Below, in pieces: positions 1-12,900 of a stretch of 64,000 bases of DNA (position 1 is its first letter; each line of letters starts with the position of its first letter). The stretch is taken from positions 34,850,853 through 34,914,852 of the forward strand of contig OX438742.1 in the NCBI GenBank assembly GCA_949316235.1. Direction: 5' to 3'. This DNA is from Oegoconia quadripuncta. Lineage: Eukaryota > Arthropoda > Insecta > Lepidoptera > Autostichidae. A program made the translations under genes and the position numbers. The notes under the pieces are model-generated. The model was not told the DNA's origin, ran no database searches, and saw only the letters and a program-made list of their open reading frames with translations.

Positions 1-40
1 AATCGATGGCACCACATTAATATTAGTTTAAGGTTTTGGC

Positions 41-367
41 TCAGAGAAACGTAATTAGAGTCGACACCATGTTCGTTAGACTTGTCCTAGCTCTAGCACT
101 ACATTTTGCCCCAGAAAAAATATTCATGCACAGCAAGAGAAGTATTTGATTTAACCAACCTTTCCGATTAGGGGCCTTGAAAGGTAAACACGATATGCCT
201 CTCGCTGGGGATCTCTTAAATACACACAGTTCCACATTAGCAACCGTATCACTAGCAGTCCCAAGTGTGATGGACCAGCCTGCAGTCCTGGCACGAATGA
301 AACTTGGAGAAGTCACATTGCTGGGGTTCCAGTCGCGGCGATGTATCTCGACACAAAGAGAATATTG
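41..367 (-). CDS. ASCC3: ASCC3 exon 37 (terminal, with stop)
   Basis: Residues 2063-2170 and a TGA stop at 41-43. It starts [11 protein letters not shown] after acceptor TTGTTACAG, and AGWSITLG aligns with EGWFLILG of the human C-terminal Sec63 Ig-like domain. The last 50 residues are divergent, so the exact end is a little less sure. The 3' UTR and poly(A) signal are outside the window. Confidence 0.88.
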   Translation of the reverse strand, partial: QYSLCVEIHRRDWNPSNVTSPSFIRARTAGWSITLGTASDTVANVELCVFKRSPARGISCLPFKAPNRKGWLNQILLLLCMNIFSGAKCSARARTSLTNMVSTLITFL

Positions 368-858
368 CTGTAACAAAGCAAAATGTCTTATAAGACACCG
401 CCATGAATAAATCAATAAGGGGCTGACATGATTATATTTAACAATAGATAGAATCCTTGAAAATACACGTCATTCGGCATCGCAAGAAATGTTAATGTTA
501 ATAATATATTTATTATGTAGTAATGTCGTAGCCGTTCCTGAAACCAACGGGTTAAAGTTCGCTCGATAGAAAATAATTTCAAAGACTATATAGATTAGAA
601 TAAATTTATGAATCTATACTATGAATAAATGTATTACCTATTGTCAAAGATGCATCTTCAAAACGACTATTTTTAATGGACAACGGGTTGGCACTTGACC
701 TCAATCACACCATGTTAAGTAAATATGAGGCCGAATAAAAAAAAATCATTTATTTACACTTGAAGATGCGCTTGAGATTCCTTGCGATTTTGGATCGATT
801 TCGAAAAGGCTGTGGCAAAGTTTTGTATTTTTCCGTGCGTGCGTGCGTGTGTGTGTGC

Positions 859-949
<91 letters not shown>

Positions 950-3900
950 CTCGGGTGCGCGTGTGCGTCTGTGTGTGTATGTTACACATGCGTGTTTAAT
1001 TAAAAAAGATAGATTTACCTGTTCAGCATGTAAAGGTATCCATAAATTTGTATCGTTCGGTTCTAAATTCTTGGTCTGTTTTTGGTCGCTATCAGACCAT
1101 ATACCCCGCATGAACAGTTGGATGTCCAATGTGGGAAGATCGACTATAGCCTAGAATAAAATGCACATTATATATAAGTATTGAACGAAATTTTGTGTTA
1201 CCTTACACACATAAAAACTTATTAACTCATGTATACTTTTTGCGATGACGGTAATAAGAAGAATGTCATTTAATTAATACACAGAGTAAAAGGAAAACAT
1301 AATAATTAAACAAGATGGTCAAGTGCTGAGGGTTCCGTAAATAACATGAGCACGTATGCGAAAACACTATCTGTATACTTTGTATTCTGTTTCTTGTTTT
1401 TTTATTAATATTGTTGTTGCTATAGTGTGGTGTCAAATAAATACACATAATATGTCGATAATGTCGGCATGATGTAATGCACGATCACTTTTTGATAGGA
1501 ATCCAAACTTGGTCGGTTTATCACGGTTTTGCACTACATAATTACTTACACGCATACATTCCTAAATATTATCTTTTTTTAAATCACAACGGGTCAGCAC
1601 TTGACCTCAATCACAACTGATGTTAAGTGAAGATGAGGCGAAGGTGGAAGCGTACTGATGTGGTATTAAAGATGGTGGTTTAGGGAGAATACGCATTTAC
1701 TGCAATCACGATTTTAATCATCACTTTCTACCAGAAGAGATTATGGGTAAACGCGTCTCCAGTCTTAATAAAATAGAACCAGCAACTTCTCGTCTTGAAA
1801 CAGTGAGGTTTTTTTTTTTTTGTATGAGAGGGCGGCAAACTAGGACACCCGCAACACCAAAAGGATCACAGATGCGTTGCCGGCCTTTGAGGAAGGTGTA
1901 GGCTCGTTTCTTGAAGGTTCCAATGTCGTACTCGTTCGGGAATACCGCTGCCGGAAGTCCGTTCCACAGGGTGGTCGTACGTGGTAAGAGGTAAGTACTT
2001 ACCGAATGAATTAGTTTAATTTTTTTCTCTTCGAATTTTTCTCGAAAATGCTGTGCAAACCCTTCATAATTGTTAATGTATTTTGACTTGAGTTCATTCA
2101 GCATGGAGCACGGTTTAATCGTTTCATTGGTCATTGGCTCGAACAGATACAGGTCTTTCGTCTCTACGAGGGGCAGAGTTGTTAGCGGCGAATCGGAGGG
2201 CCAACGCCCTTGGGCGATGCACTGCAGCAGTGTTTGGCTGGCCAAGGTGACTGAGAGCCACTCGTGTTGCGCCGACGTGTCTATAATAGCCTGTGAAATA
2301 TGAACAATACTGAAGGAAATATTCGATAGCTCAAGAAGAGTTAAAATGCCGTAAAGTGCCTGACTACGTCTTTAAAAGAGACAGCGATACGAGATTTTAT
2401 TTTGACCTACCCTATTTATTCTTTCCCCAGGTGTGCCTGGAAGATAAATATTGTAATATTTGAAGTTTTAACAAAAACATGTTGTTTTCTTTTAGCTACA
2501 ATGACATTTGATAGGACTCCTAGGGGAATGCAGTGAATACCCTGTTGGATTCAACCCACGACTTGGCTGAAACTGTCTGGGGTTAAAAGTGTTTGAGCCA
2601 ACTACAAAACCCAAAGTGGTTCGGGTCAGAGCGTGGCGGAAACCAACGGGCTTTTGTACTGTCGCGCGAGAACTAACTGTTGCTTTTTTGTCTCTTATCT
2701 TACATAATAAGAAGCAAAAGAAGTTTGATTTCAAGCTTGCACGGTCACTCAATTAAGTATCTAAAAGAATTAATTTGCTGCTCTACTTCTAAAAATTTTG
2801 GGAAATTCGGAAGTACACTTTCGGCCATGTAGAAGAAGAAATATTCTTTATTTTACACTATAAAAAATATACAGAAAAAACAATTTACACAGATGTACAA
2901 AAGGCAATTGCGTAATAACTCGACGACCTGTTTGGTGTAGTGGTTAGCAACTCTGACCACTATACCAAAAGGTTGCGGGTTCGAATCCTGCTAGGGGCAG
3001 ATATTTGTGTGATGAATACGGACATGTGTACCCGAGTTATAGATATCAGTTATGGATAATCATATTTGGATTTATGTAGTATATCAACCATCTGGTATCC
3101 ATAATACAAGCCTAATTCCACACAGTTTTTTTTATTGCGTACTGTAATATAAATATCTTTATATTTATATTATAGTAGGCCATAAAAAAAAAACAAGTAT
3201 TTCGGCATACAATGCCCTTCCCCGAGAATTTGAAAATAGTGTAATATTGTCGATGCCTTACTCGCTATTAGCGAATTTACATTATAACCCGACTGCCCCG
3301 GGAAGAAGGGTAATGTGTTTCGGATGTATGTATGAAGATTTCTGTATTCACCTCCTGCATCCTAAATGGCTTGACCAATTTTGAAGTGGTAGGACTCGTT
3401 AAATTCGTCTTAATATCGAGTCTCGTAGGATAGGCATGTTTAACTTAAAAATCCAACAACGCGCCCCCATGACATGCTGTCGGATATTTTAAGTTATTAC
3501 TAGCTGTTGCCCGCGACTTCGTCTATGTAACACGTGTTTTTAAATAAACATGATTCTTATATCGAAGCTTCCCAAATTGTTTAGAATTGCACTTATCCAT
3601 TATGTTACTAGCAATGTTTAATTTAGTTTACATTGAGCCAAGGACGCGGTTCATATAGTATATCGATATTCTGTTTTGATAATAAATAACGTATTTATAC
3701 CTGAACGATCCTAGTGGTCTGATCCAGCAAAGACTTGGTGTCTGTTTGATAATCAGTGTTCGGTAGTACGAGTTGTGACATGTGCGCTTGAAGTAGCAAG
3801 AACGCTTTCACGTTAGACGAGTCCAAGTTGTGGGAGTCTACGGGTAGACGGCATTTCTTGGAGAGTTCGCTGGAAAAATGTTATAATTTTAATGAGTTGC

Positions 3901-6900
3901 TCATGTACGATAAAGTTATCGTTTGTTCTTCGTCGAAATTGGACAGTGCTTACTGTAGATAAGCAACGAGTAAATAAACTTAGGTCTCTCTTATAATTGG
4001 GCTGCTGGATTTAGCAGCAATTTTTTCAGCAAGTAGAAATTTTCTGCAAGGGTAATTTATATATTAAACCGATGCCAGAAAGTGAAGCCTACAGGAATAA
4101 TTGTGAACTGACCCTTAGCCACAGTTAGGATAGGAGGCCTTGCCATTGGGGTGCGATGTCAGACAACCTCCTCGTGTGCCTGATGGCTACTTGTCCCCCT
4201 GGATACGTCTGGGGGGAACGGTAGTCGTTGGGCCGGTGCACCCTGGGCATCGGTCAACAACTTCCCTTTTAAGGGTTCTTGTTGACCGATGGCGAATAGT
4301 CTGACACCGGGGGGGCTCCTCCGCGTGTCCCTCTGGTTTAGCAGAGGGTACTGCGGATGGAGCAGGAGACGCTCCCCTCCTAGTGGGGGAGTAAGGGTGG
4401 GCTCGGTGTGCACTCGCACTGCCGCCGAGCAGGCCTGGGGAGGAGGTTAGGGGGAACCTCCTACCCCTTGCCACCGCCGGGCTCGTAATCCGGGACCGCG
4501 GCTTTCAGCTGCAGTCCGGGACCGAGGGTCTTGGCTTAACCGCCCGGACCGCGAGGAAGGAAAACCTCTATAAAAACCAGCCCAAGTTTCGGCTCCGAGG
4601 CCCGCCTCGGCGCCGAATGCCCTCGTCGTCCCACTCCCGAAAATTCGTTTTCGGGAGTGGAACGACGAGGGATGGTGGAGGGCATAATCCACCACAGCGG
4701 GCTGCGGCGAGGAAGCGGCGCTCCCTGAGGAATGCCCATCTGGGCAGGGGACGCCGTGGAATTGTCTGCAGCACTTGGGCGACCTCTCCTTGACGACTGC
4801 AGCTAAGGCTGCGGCCGTCGACGAGAGGTCGTGGGAAGCGGCCCTCTCCCTCTGCACGCAGGGGGGGAGACGGCGGGCGGGTCGGAGGGGCGGTGGCATA
4901 CAACACCGCCTCTCCGGGCCTCCCGCTGTTGTAGGCCGCTATGGTAGGGGACGACCTCTCTGTTGAGAGGTCGTAGCCGTGCGGGACGGCCACTCTTTGC
5001 CGTCCGCAGCCAGGTTTGAGCTGCGGACGCCAAGGAGAGGCCGTGGAAAGCGGTCCTCTCTCTCTGCGAGGCAAGGACAACCTCTGCGAGGTCACTCGCA
5101 GAGGCCTCGCGGAGCGAGGGGAAATGCAGCCGCACGGGGGGCACGGAGGAGAGCTTATCTTTACTGATAGGCGATCCTCTGCCCCCCTACCCTGCGGGGC
5201 CGTGGGTGGCGATCCGGGGGGATCACCGCCCACACATAGGCCCCGCGAGAAGGCGCGCGCGGTTTTCCGCGCGCCTTCTAGAGGTGGCTGGACCAGGCGA
5301 TTCCTCCCTGCTCCAGCCCAGAGGTGGGCCCGCCGCCGCTGTTGTTCGGCGGCGGGCATCGCGCTGGCGTGGCTGCGGACGAATACCAGATGGTACCCGT
5401 GGCCACGCCGCACAGGCGCGCGCGAAGGAACACCCAGGAGTTTTTAGTCGGTAGGCCGGCACCTTCTGTGCCGGAGTCCGACATAATCCGCCCCCCTCCC
5501 CCGAGGAGGGCGGATAAGCATGAGCGTTTCTCCTGGCTAAAAAAAAAAAAAAAAAAAAAAAAGGAGGCCTGGAAGCGATTTCACGATAAGTTCACTTCGT
5601 GTAGGAAAATTATTCTAAAGTCAACCATCAGGTAAATAAATTGTCCGTATTTTCTCTTGTTGGACGTTTCTCAATATACGTACGTTATTTGTAGTTGCTG
5701 TCGTCAGGTCTTAACTGTTGTACTCGTATTACAAATATTACTTGTGAAATCAAATACACACCCATTTAGTATGTCTTCATTATGCCTTACAGGTAGTGTC
5801 GAGTATTCCTCGCTGTCGGCTAACACACGTAGCAGTGTGTCCACTGTCATCCTCTTCTTGATCTTGGAGCTGAAGTGGGCGATAGTCTTGTGCGAAAGAT
5901 AATAATACGACCCGATATATCCCATTCTCGTCGATGTCCATGTACCTGGCTCCTATACAGAAATAAAATTGACCAACAATCTAGTTTCTTTGGAATCCCT
6001 GTTATGTAAATTTTATGACAACATAATAAACGTCATACATTAATTAAACAATTCCCTACCTTTAGAATATAATTCGGCTGTGTGATTCCTGGCGGAATAG
6101 AACAAGGCCAACCCATCTCTTCCCAAGCGTGTTCGCGATCTTGGCAATTAGAACGCAAATCGCGACATTGAACAGGCTTATGTTCAGCAGTGGACTTGTA
6201 AATTTTATGAAACGGGTTTTCCGTTAAGTAGCAATAAATGCTCTAGTCGGTGGAGTAAGGATCATGTCTCTCAACGAGCATAGCTCTTGAAGAAGACGTA
6301 GTAATTAATGTTAAAACTGTGAGCTATGGCAATGATTTTTAAATATTAAAAAAGAAACATGTCGATAATAGCTAAAATTAACTAAATAGGCATTATAACA
6401 CTGGTATTATCTTTAGTGACACTCGCATTGCAGTGGCTCCCCAACTATTTGGCAGTGGCACACTTACAAAATGTGCAGTACCCACGTATGTACATATATT
6501 ACAGTTTCTTAGGTCACTTGCACACGTCACCTATGTTAGATATGAGTCGGACACATTCGTAAGATTTGATTCTTCGCCGGTGCAAAGGAAAAATGTTAGA
6601 AAAAAAACATTTTTAGATAATAATATTGGACCTTGGACGTAGGATAATCTACAATTAGGCATTATTTATGTATAGTCTTGAAATTTACTAAAATTATCAG
6701 GACATATTTACCTCTCCAACTTCCACACATTTAGAAAGTATTAGTTTATCAATCGCTGATTGAATAACATTTGTTAGGTAAAGATTTATCTGCTCAGGTT
6801 CCAAACTGTCAAGCTTGTAGAACGTTGGATTTTTCAATAGACGCCTGTAGTAATATGTCCACGACATGTACTTGAGAATGTCCTGATTAGATTTCATTGT

Positions 6901-9900
6901 GCCTGAAATTTGAGTTGTTTATAATAAAACGGATGTGACAAATTTACTGCGCATTTACTGGTGACTCCACTCCTGACTACGGACAACTTTAGCTTTAGAA
7001 GCCGAAAATTTATACTAAAGGTCTTTCAGAATAGTTTACTTTGTATGGGTAATCGAAATTTTTTTTGATCGAATTCGACTATGGTTTCTTGAGGAAAGTT
7101 GTTCGTAATCAAGGTCCAGTTAATGGGAATTATACGAATTCAAATTCACCAAGTTAATTGAATGCATTATAAAAATAAATTTTCAAAAATAATAAATATC
7201 ATATGAAAAGCGACGAAAGCAAAGACTAGTGGAATGTACTTAGGTATTACCAGCAGCGATTTCTGCATTTAAATGATCTGGCAGTACAGTGAGCAGGCTA
7301 GATTCTACGGGGAATGGCTCATACAGAAACTTCCTGTAGAAGTTTTTCTTTTGTTCGTGGACAAGCACAACAGCAATGCCGTAATGGTCGAACTGAAACA
7401 AGAATTACAATGAAATCAAATCGATTATTCACCGCTGACAGCGTTTATATAAAGTCACTGTCATTTAAGGGGCCGTGTATACGCTTTTATAATAAGGATT
7501 CAGTCGACATTCAAAAGGACAACAGCACAGATCCAAACATCTTTGGGCCAGTTTGTTGTCACTTCAATTAATAAATATAGTCTTAAACTCTTAGTACCAG
7601 ACGTGCTAAAAACCTAACACATATATTTTTAAAGGACTTTAGAAAAGAACAAAAGAGGTTTGAAATATGGTTTGGGGAACTTTGAAATTATATACTGGCA
7701 ACATTAACCACATGCATTCTCACGCATGGAAACAAGATGCTAGGCCAAAGAAAAATTGTTTTTTCTTTTCAGAGTCGTCCGTCGCTCGCTCGCTGTTGCT
7801 GTTATCCCCATGGACGTAACAGTTTGATTGTTACGTCCATGGTTATCCCTACTTAAATTATAACCTCACAGTCAAAAATGTCAGTTGTCACTTGTCTATT
7901 TTTTTTTTTTTTTTTTTGGAAAGAATTTAGTTTTTGTATAGTTTGTGAGCCAAAATGTTTTCTGAGAGCGATATTTTCAAATATTTCTTATAACTATACT
8001 AAGGTTCCAAAAATTCTTTTGAATAGCTAAGTTGATAGTCTTTAGTACCGGCTTTTTTTAGGTGTACCTTTTATTAGGTGACAAAACACTGGCCCAAAAA
8101 TGCGGATGTCTTTTGCCTTGAAATAAACTCAAAACCATAATAAAACAGATATTATTTACACAAGGCTATTATAAAATTTCCGGCTATTTGGATGATAATC
8201 AAGCATGGACATAGGTCGTCGACGATGTTCAGTCTAATTACACAATATAACATTATACATTGTAACCCAAAACCTACTTAAAAAGAGTAACCCTTGAATT
8301 TCTTCTCTGGGTAGGCGGCTTTGTGAATGAGGAGTAATGTCAGTAATTTTAATATAGTCTTAAAAATGTGACGTTTTCAAGTGATAATATAAATGATGTT
8401 TTTGACTTGATTTTGATTTGAGTAATACACAAAATATACTAGAGTATATGTGAGTCTACAACGCGCACCATTCAGTCAATTCTGCTAAGTTTTCGAATGT
8501 TGTGTATTGACAGAGCAAAGCACTACCGTTAAATCAACAAACAGTAACTAGGCTCTGATCGAACACTGACTTTAGGGAGCTGTTCTGAGAGAGGTATCCT
8601 AGTATCTAAATATAATATATTAGGTAATAACTGGGCTAACTGTTTCGTATAGTACAAGGTTGTTAGTTTAAGATCAAGTAAATAGTGTATTTGCCTGTGT
8701 TACTATCATTAGATTGGGCTGCCGCAGGTCTACTTGTAACCAGCATGAATTTGCAACCATTCCCGTCTATAATTTCTTTTTATAAAAATAACAAACCAAA
8801 AACTTACATTGAAGAGAAAGAGCAAACGCTCTAACTTATTGTTAGAAAGTTAAGAGACTACCCTGTAGTTATATTAGCGAAAACCATAGCCACAGCCATA
8901 AACTAAAGATCAAACAGATTTGCGTTTGACAACTTTTAAATTTTACTGCGAAAAAATAAGGTTCAAAAGAGATCAAGTGCGCCTTCGTTCGATGGTATAC
9001 TTAATTTACGATAATTTCATTTCTTTGTTGCTACGAAAAGTTAATGTAGCTTCTCCCTTTAATAAATTCGACTTTCATTATGGGATTCCATATAATAAAT
9101 CCTCACTGAATGCAGTATTTTTGTATTCAGTGTGTACTCCCTTCATAAATTATCAACGGCTAATGCCGTGCACGAACTAACGGACCATTTGGTGCAGGAA
9201 CTAGACAATGGGAATCAGATAATAGGAATATTCCTTGATCTGGTTAAGGTTTTTGATACCGTTTCCATTCCCATGCTATTGCACAAGCTTGAAACAATAG
9301 GTATAAGAGGCACCCAGCTTAAATTATTCGCTATCGAGACAGGCGTGCCCGATGCGTGTTTAGCTCAAAGTTATAGAAGCCCTAGCTTCGCCCGAAGCAC
9401 AAGATTTTCCTAGTTCAGACACTAGTGTTATAGTTGCCATTAAGTTATTTATTATGTAGATTTTATACGTTTTAATGTATTATTACAATTAATAAATATA
9501 TATTTGGTTTACGCTATGGGAGAAGATATGTCCAGTAATCAGAGCTAGACGGTGACCTAAGTGACAGTTTGCTACTCTAGGCCCCAGACTAATTAAAGAA
9601 ATAAAAATAATATCGGTAAGTAAAGGGGGGTTTCTTATTTCCCCCTTGGGTAGATCGGAGTGTAGCCAATGAACGTGTGAAGCTTGGCACCCGTTTTTCA
9701 TAGGAGAAGACCACCGCGAGACTACGCTGTAGACTGTTTGTTTAAATCTACTTTTAAAATAAATAAATTTATGACGTAAACGTACTTGGGGCCGGCCGGC
9801 TCTGCCCATCATTTGAAGCACGTCTGTAATTGGCATATCCACGTAGCGCTTCTGTTTGCCGTCGAAGTACTCAGTCCCTTTGATCACTACCAGATGTGCG

Positions 9901-12900
9901 GGGAAATTAACACCCCATGCCAATGTCGCTGTGCAGATTAGCACCTGTGGAAAATGAGCGTGTGTATAGGTGAGAGTTGTAACAGAATACATAATGACGT
10001 GACGAAAAAATTTAATGTGCTATGAAAATAAATAATTTTAAATAAACCTAATGACCGGCAGTTGTTTGAAACATTCAAATTATAGTAACAAATAAGATAT
10101 AATATAAAGAATGTATGACACATGTAGCTTCAATAGAATAAATCAACTATCACGTTGGGAATGGTTAGGTGGAGATCTACTTGATTCAGTAATAAAGTAA
10201 AATACGATAGAACAAAGCTTAGTATACATCTATATTATATTATATCAATAAACTCATACCTACTACAATTTAATCAATACTTAAATCTACATTAAGTACA
10301 TTTTAATTGTCTTGGAGTGTTCTGGGTAATTCTTCGACATCATATCAGCCACACGACGTCTATGTAGCCTTCGACGTAAAACCTAATATTTACTCTACGG
10401 TGAAGCTTATAGAAGTCGTATTTAGGTTGTCATACTTAGCAGATATGGCGTTGGGAATAACTAGGTTAGAGGCCAGATAATTACTTGAAGAATATAGTCA
10501 CAATTTCATTCCAATGATAAATTTTACAATGTGACCATATGTCTACAATATTGTACCAGTATATACTTATTATAATAAGGTTTACCTACCTGTATCTTGC
10601 GATTGGTAAACAACTCTTCGACTGTTGTCCTGTCTGTTTCGGGCAAGCCTGCGTGATGAATTCCGATGCCAAAAGTTAAAGTATGCTTCAGACTTGGATC
10701 TCGGACACGGGTCAATAACTGCTCCATTTCCGATCCATTCATTTTTAGCCAATTGTGAGTATTGTTGCCTACCCCTAGGTAAGAGATCAGATCATGTGCC
10801 GTGAGCCTAAAAATAAAAAAATACTAAATTCTAAGTGCATGCTTTCGTATCGAAGGTTCCTTTGTGCTAAGGAATATTTACAATTTAGCTCTCTATTTGC
10901 CAAGTGATACAGGCACCACATACAATGTGATGTCTGTGGTTCTTCGACCGTCATCAATAGTCTATCGGTGTAAGCAGCAAGATGCGTGAGAGATGTAGGA
11001 CATGTCCTAGGTTTTAAGTTTCTTGTGAAATAAATAATTTATTACTATTATTCACTCCAAGTGGCTTGCTGAGCAAAATAAGTATGTGATCATCACTAAC
11101 CACCGTTTTATAAAATCAGAACTAAGCGATAGATATAAGTTTACCGTGTCTGTCGTCTACTGGAGACGAATATCAGGGTTGAAGTCTTTGGTGCATGTGC
11201 CTTGATAGCTTGCAGTACTGGCTTGTTCATAGACAACATACGCGGGCAGTAATGGCGGCCCGGAAATCCCGATATATGCACCTGTTTTTTTACAAAATGT
11301 TACTTGACATGGATAATTCTATGCCTGATTTTGTGATATGTGCTAAAATCTCAGAACAAGAACTAAGTTATAGACACTGTCTTAGTATTTACCGAGCGTA
11401 TACAATGATATGTCAAATTTGACCCTTCATGTTAAGTAATTATGCCATTAAAATGGCAAAAAACTAGTGTTTGTGTGTGTTTGAATGTTATATTCAAAGT
11501 TCTTTCAACCATCTCCTCTCCAAGATTTAGAGAATATCAGTCAGTCAGTGGTAATCAACCAAATCGGGTCACAAGTTCTGTCACATGTTTATTAGCTCAG
11601 GGAAAATAAGGTTTGACCTCGTGTAACGTTGTGGAGCTTAAGTGCAATATAAAATGATAAAATAATTGTAACTAGTAGATCGAAATTAATAAATAACATT
11701 GTTTACTATACGGAACCTACCAAACTAGGCATAAATATTCGACGCGCACGCAGGGGTTTTCATTCCTCGCTTCGTATAACGCTGCGGACGCGTAACTCTA
11801 GAACACGATCGAATTCCGAAGACTAACGATCGGGTCTAATCGGCTTCCTTCGGTTTTCGCTTAGGCACTTGTGTTTTACAAGTCCAGAGCGACAGCTGTG
11901 TGGTTCGGTGGAAGATTATCTGAATATTTTTCCTACGCAACTAACTATTAAGTGTTTTGGATCCCTCTAGGGATCCCAGCTTGCCTAAGAGTTTGCCTGC
12001 GGACATCACTACCCCTACTACCCCTGCTGAGGCGACCGTGGAGGACCCTAACCTGACGGCAACCTAACCCAATCGACCGGGAGCTGTGGAGGAGTCCTGT
12101 CCACGCAGAGCGAAGACCTTCAGGCCAGTGATTCCCTTAATATTGCTTTCGAGACGTTGCGGCGGTCAGGGAAATTCAAGGCTACTATAAAGGTTGGGAC
12201 TTATCATCATGTTTTATTGTGAACCCCTAACCTGAGGCGAGATCGCCACATCGATCGAATCGAATAACGCAAAACCGCGATTTTCTTTAAATATTCAATA
12301 AAATGTTATAAATGTAGTAACAATTGTTAAAAATTAAGTAAACATAGAAAACGCAAGTATGTTAAATTTTCAAAAAACAGAATTTTATGAAAAATAGGCA
12401 GGAAAAAGACTTACTGAGCAGAAAATGTTTTATATATTCATTTCATGTTCATTTTAGTCAGTCACTCATGAAGTAAAGGTGTCTCTCCATTGCCTCAGCT
12501 GCATTTATTATGCGTTGCCAAGTCTTCTATTTCGTGTAACCGGATTTGAAGGACAAGATCATTCATTTGTTTCCAGACATAAAAATCTCACGAGATGAAG
12601 TCGGGGCTTCTTGCAGGACAAAGGATTGACCCTGCTCTACCAATCCATCTATTCGAATAAGTATCATCCAGCAACTCGCGTACAGTAATTTTAAAATGTG
12701 CTGGACAACCGTTGTGCATGAATATTATGGTCTTTCTGGTCTCTGGAAGACATACCAGCATCTCCCCCAAGTGGTTGTGTAATAGCTCTTCATACTTAAT
12801 ACGTTTTACGATTCCTGAATCGGCGGTGAGTAATTTCTACGAAGCTATTGAAGAGGTCTCTAAAGAAGACTGGTCCAACCACTTCTTACTATGGTTCTAC

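Larger units (their letters stand above)
4148..5562 (+). mobile_element. GC-rich non-coding poly(A) retroelement built of stem-loops
   Basis: It is much richer in G+C than the flanks, has no recognisable protein, and ends in 24 A residues (5539-5562). AGGAGGCCT occurs at 4132-4140 and again at 5562-5570 directly after the tail, fitting a target-site duplication. The 5' part folds as an HDV-like ribozyme (4148-4305), a feature established for several non-LTR retrotransposons. The rest is a run of more than twenty stem-loops. It lies in ASCC3 intron 33, on the opposite strand. The likely interpretation is a non-autonomous retrotransposon moved by a LINE in trans, or the UTRs of an internally deleted LINE. 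No reverse transcriptase part is present. Confidence 0.8.

Noticed and set aside
41..415. Doubt that the terminal open frame is ASCC3
   Set aside because: Splice phase and the QYSLCV and AGWSITLG blocks fit the C-terminal Ig-like domain, so I kept it as exon 37.
746..1154. Open frames of alternating residues over the TG tract
   Set aside because: They only translate the dinucleotide repeat.
2922..3000. tRNA gene
   Set aside because: A and B boxes are present but there is no acceptor or anticodon stem; body and second copy identify a SINE.
4148..4305. Hammerhead ribozyme
   Set aside because: No CTGATGA/GAAA core in the element; the HDV-type elements fit instead.
4187..5484. Several GC-rich open frames of 60-281 codons on both strands
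   Set aside because: High G+C removes stop codons by chance in all frames; none shows a domain or codon pattern, and the region is explained better by RNA stem-loops.
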